A stretch of 10,148 bases of DNA from the NCBI GenBank assembly GCA_004151065.3, contig NWUY0300032743.1, positions 15,846 through 25,993 of the forward strand. The letters run 5' to 3'. The stretch comes from Larix sibirica (taxonomy: Eukaryota > Streptophyta > Pinopsida > Pinales > Pinaceae). The position numbers and the translations under genes are program-made. The notes beneath the pieces were generated by a model. That model did not search any database. It was not told the DNA's origin and saw only the letters and a program-made list of their open reading frames with translations. Of the stretch, positions 7,640 through 10,148 are shown piece after piece. Numbering within the stretch: position 1 is the stretch's first letter; every line of letters begins with the position of its first letter.

Positions 7640-7986
7640 GACTAACTTAATATTAGATTAATTTAAGGTAGATGCTCACCAACTTAAAACTACTCTCATA
7701 TTCTAAGGACTAAGTAACAAACTCATGATAGATATACAAAGGAGGCTTCATTGGCCAAATTTGGAGAATCTTTACACGAGAGAACTTGCTGATTTTACTT
7801 CCATGAAATGAAGTAATTTCTAATGGTTAATGCCAATATTTAAATGGATTATGTATTTATAAAATATCCAATCCTTTTTAGAAATGTCACCTTTACCTTA
7901 TTTTATCTAACACCCTTTAGTAAAGTAGTTAACACCAAGATGATGGTCATTTAGTGGTTTTAAGAATTTACAACCATGTGATTGCC
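7640..7986. other. AT-rich stretch, no gene identified
   Basis: No element recognised. Part of it, for example about 7875-7980, could be the decayed upstream end of the relic that becomes readable near 7989, but I could not fix a single frame. Confidence 0.4.
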
Positions 7987-8034
7987 TTTGTTACTCTTTT
8001 GGGCATCATATTTGTTACTCTTTTGGGCATCATA
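7987..8034. repeat. Perfect 24-bp tandem duplication
   Basis: Two exact, adjacent 24-base units, each starting TTTGTTACTC and ending GGGCATCATA (7987-8010 and 8011-8034). In the frame of the downstream relic this duplicates eight codons (CYSFGHH plus one). Perfect identity suggests a recent slippage event relative to the decay around it. Confidence 0.97.
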
Positions 8035-10057
8035 AGATAGAGAAACACTTGAAAACCATCATGCTAGCAAGAGTTACTTTGCATAAACAATTGCCTATGG
8101 TGAAAACCTCATGTTGTGCTACATGATAGTGGATAACTTAAAAATCAATATATTAGCAATTTATCCACCGTAGATTAAAAAAGGACACATAAAACACAAC
8201 AACTTATATTTACGTTTCAACAATATTTTAGATTCCCTTGAGTTTCAAGATTGTTACCAAACATTGCTCCATAGTCGTTTCTACCACTAGAAATAATTAG
8301 TTGATGATTCAAATATAGGCATCACTACCTTTAAAAAATATAGGTAACTTAGGTATATTTCTCCACATTTTCTCTAATTGCCGTTGAGTAGATTTGCATG
8401 TTAATTCTTCAAATTCTATCATGGCTACAACTCTACCTCACTCCCTACCAAACTACCACTTCCTCCTTATCGTAGTATATTGTTTGAGGATGACTAATGC
8501 TTTAGTATGGTGGGGGGATTCGTTTACCTCTATTTGACTAACTTGATGAAATTTTGTATTTCTAATTGATTTGTTCCCCTCATAAGTAGAGGTTGTATTT
8601 GTGGGCCACCAAATCCATTGATGAATGATATTGAAAGATTAACATGATGGTGTTGAATTGATTGAGATATGAGAATTGGTGAAGTAATACTTGTTGGATG
8701 TTATTGAGCCACTAATTTGATGTGGAAATTATTACAACACACATGGGTAATTATTGAAGTAACAGGTTTTCTAGCCCCCTAATCTCCACATATTATCTCA
8801 AGTGAGATTTTGTACATGTAGATGGTGATGTTTGATTTCAAAATACATTGCATGGTGTTATAGAATTAGTTGCACTAATTGAATGCAACACTAAATATTT
8901 ACGATATAGTTCAAGAAAGAAATGAGGCAGAGTTGAGTAGCATTGTTGACCATTAACCCAAAATAAATTTAAGAGTAAACATGGGTAGGGTACTAAACAA
9001 ATGCAATTGTACATAAAAAAACCTCATCCACAACAATCCTTCAATGTCATGTATCTTCAAGCAGGAAGGGTGTATGGGTGACTTACAAAGAAAGAAACCA
9101 TATCTTAACTGGAATTGATTCATTGCCACTCATGTTGGAAAAGTTGCAGAAGCTTAAGTGCAAGAGATAGAAAAAATAATTGAAGAAGTTGCAAATATTA
9201 TGCTTGCTCCTACAAAAGTCACAATTGTTGCTATGTAGCTAGAGCCTACATCAACATAAGCAACAAAGCCCAACAACAACACATTATGAATAATCAAATC
9301 GATAGTTCCCCATCTTGCTAGAGAACCAAAAATAAAAGTTTTGTAGGTTACTAAAGAGGATTATTCTATGCAAGTTCTAGAACCCATTTATGATGATTAT
9401 TCTTCCCAACGGAAAGAGCTCATTACCCTGTAAAGGTTTGGGTTCCCCATTGTCGAAGAAAAATAAAGTGAAGAAACGCACACTAATAGGTTTCAACCAT
9501 TGAGAATGAGGAGGTTATGTTCAAGAGGGATAAATAAGAAAACTCCAAAGCCTACCAAAGTGGATGAAGTTGAATGTTTAAGGACAAAATTACAAATTGC
9601 CAAAGGAGAAGCAACTAAGTGGATATACAAAGCTAAAGCATGAGAAGAAGAATCCATCTATGTTTGGGAGCACCAATAGGTAATGAAGAAGTTGGATGAC
9701 ATGCTCATATTTTAGAGTCACCAATGATTGAGAAGACCAAGCTAAAGGCTAAGTTGGAAAAAAGAATTATAAGAGACTGTAGAGAAGGTTGTAGAGGTGA
9801 TAATATTAACAACTTCGAGTGAACAAATTACTGAATATGTTGGTGAGATGCTATCCTATAGGCCTACAAGATTTTATGCTTTGTACCTAAAAGAATAATG
9901 GTACACATTCCAAATTGAACGTTGTGTTTCCTAATAAAAGGGAGAAATTCAAAACCCTTAGGAATTTTGCGAGCTCTATTTTAACAACCTTCAAGAAATG
10001 AAAATTCTATTATATGTGAGCTTTATCTACACAATTAGTGTTGCCTTAGAATTTTAG
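7989..10057 (+). pseudogene. Long decayed reading frame, unidentified protein with Lys/Glu-rich C-terminal region
   Basis: From about 7989 to 8089 the readable frame is phase 0 (GHHKIEKHLKTIML). It then passes to phase 2 and stays there to 10057, about 690 codons in all. Peptide-like blocks include YGENLMLCYMIVDNL (8096-8140), CGPPNPLMNDIERL near 8600, KPYLNWN near 9100 and LRTKLQIAKGEATKW near 9572-9616. The longest stop-free runs are 9467-9640 and 9773-9895. A local excursion to phase 1 (MIEKTKLKAKLEK, from 9724) ends near an A6 run at 9758-9763. About 35 in-frame stops remain. Three TGAs at 8645, 8654 and 8663 each fit CGA to TGA. The region 9520-9770 is basic and Lys/Glu-rich, probably coiled coil. 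No domain recognised, so function is unknown. Stop density alone is not far below chance, so the evidence is the peptide character. It could be a retroelement Gag-like relic or a host pseudogene. Confidence 0.5.
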
Positions 10058-10148
10058 GTGGTCTCTGAACCTTCATGTTGAGGACATTAAACTCAAGGAA
10101 ACCATATCTTGTTTGTAGAGTAAACATATTAGGTTTTACACTATGGAA

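Overview
This window looks like repeat-rich, AT-rich nuclear DNA from a plant with a large genome. A gymnosperm is my guess from the style of the Ty1/copia RNase H, but nothing in the sequence proves the lineage. There is no intact gene. Every recognisable coding sequence is a decayed relic, with many in-frame stops that are one C-to-T (or G-to-A) change from a sense codon.

Layout, left to right. (1) About 60-765: the C-terminal end of a Ty1/copia reverse transcriptase and its RNase H, plus strand, broken by two frameshifts and several stops. It runs into a probable 3' LTR (about 837-1230) with a TATA box at 1101. (2) 645-3284 and 3286-5925 are the same 2,640-base sequence twice at a constant offset of 2,641, with 14 substitutions and no indels by my count. 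The single N in the window (3285) sits exactly between them. Copy 2 begins in mid-RNase H right after the N, and copy 1 ends inside a poly-A run right before it. The simplest reading is two overlapping contigs joined without merging, so the true locus would be about 7.5 kb. (3) Inside that block, about 1268-2655 (repeated at 3909-5296) has an older, diverged relative at about 5948-7140. This is a genuine ancient duplication, and both versions keep fragments of a similar minus-strand reading frame. (4) 7422-7627, minus strand: a tRNA-derived SINE-like element of about 205 bp with A box, B box, A-tail and flanking target-site duplications. (5) About 7989-10057, plus strand: a long decayed reading frame of about 690 codons from an unidentified protein with a basic, Lys/Glu-rich, probably coiled-coil C-terminal part.

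The parts do not work together as a pathway. The window is a graveyard of mobile elements and gene relics. The most useful observations are the probable assembly artefact at the N, the SINE with its target-site duplication, the unidentified 2-kb relic, and the diverged 1.2-1.4-kb repeat with a hairpin that may carry compensatory changes.
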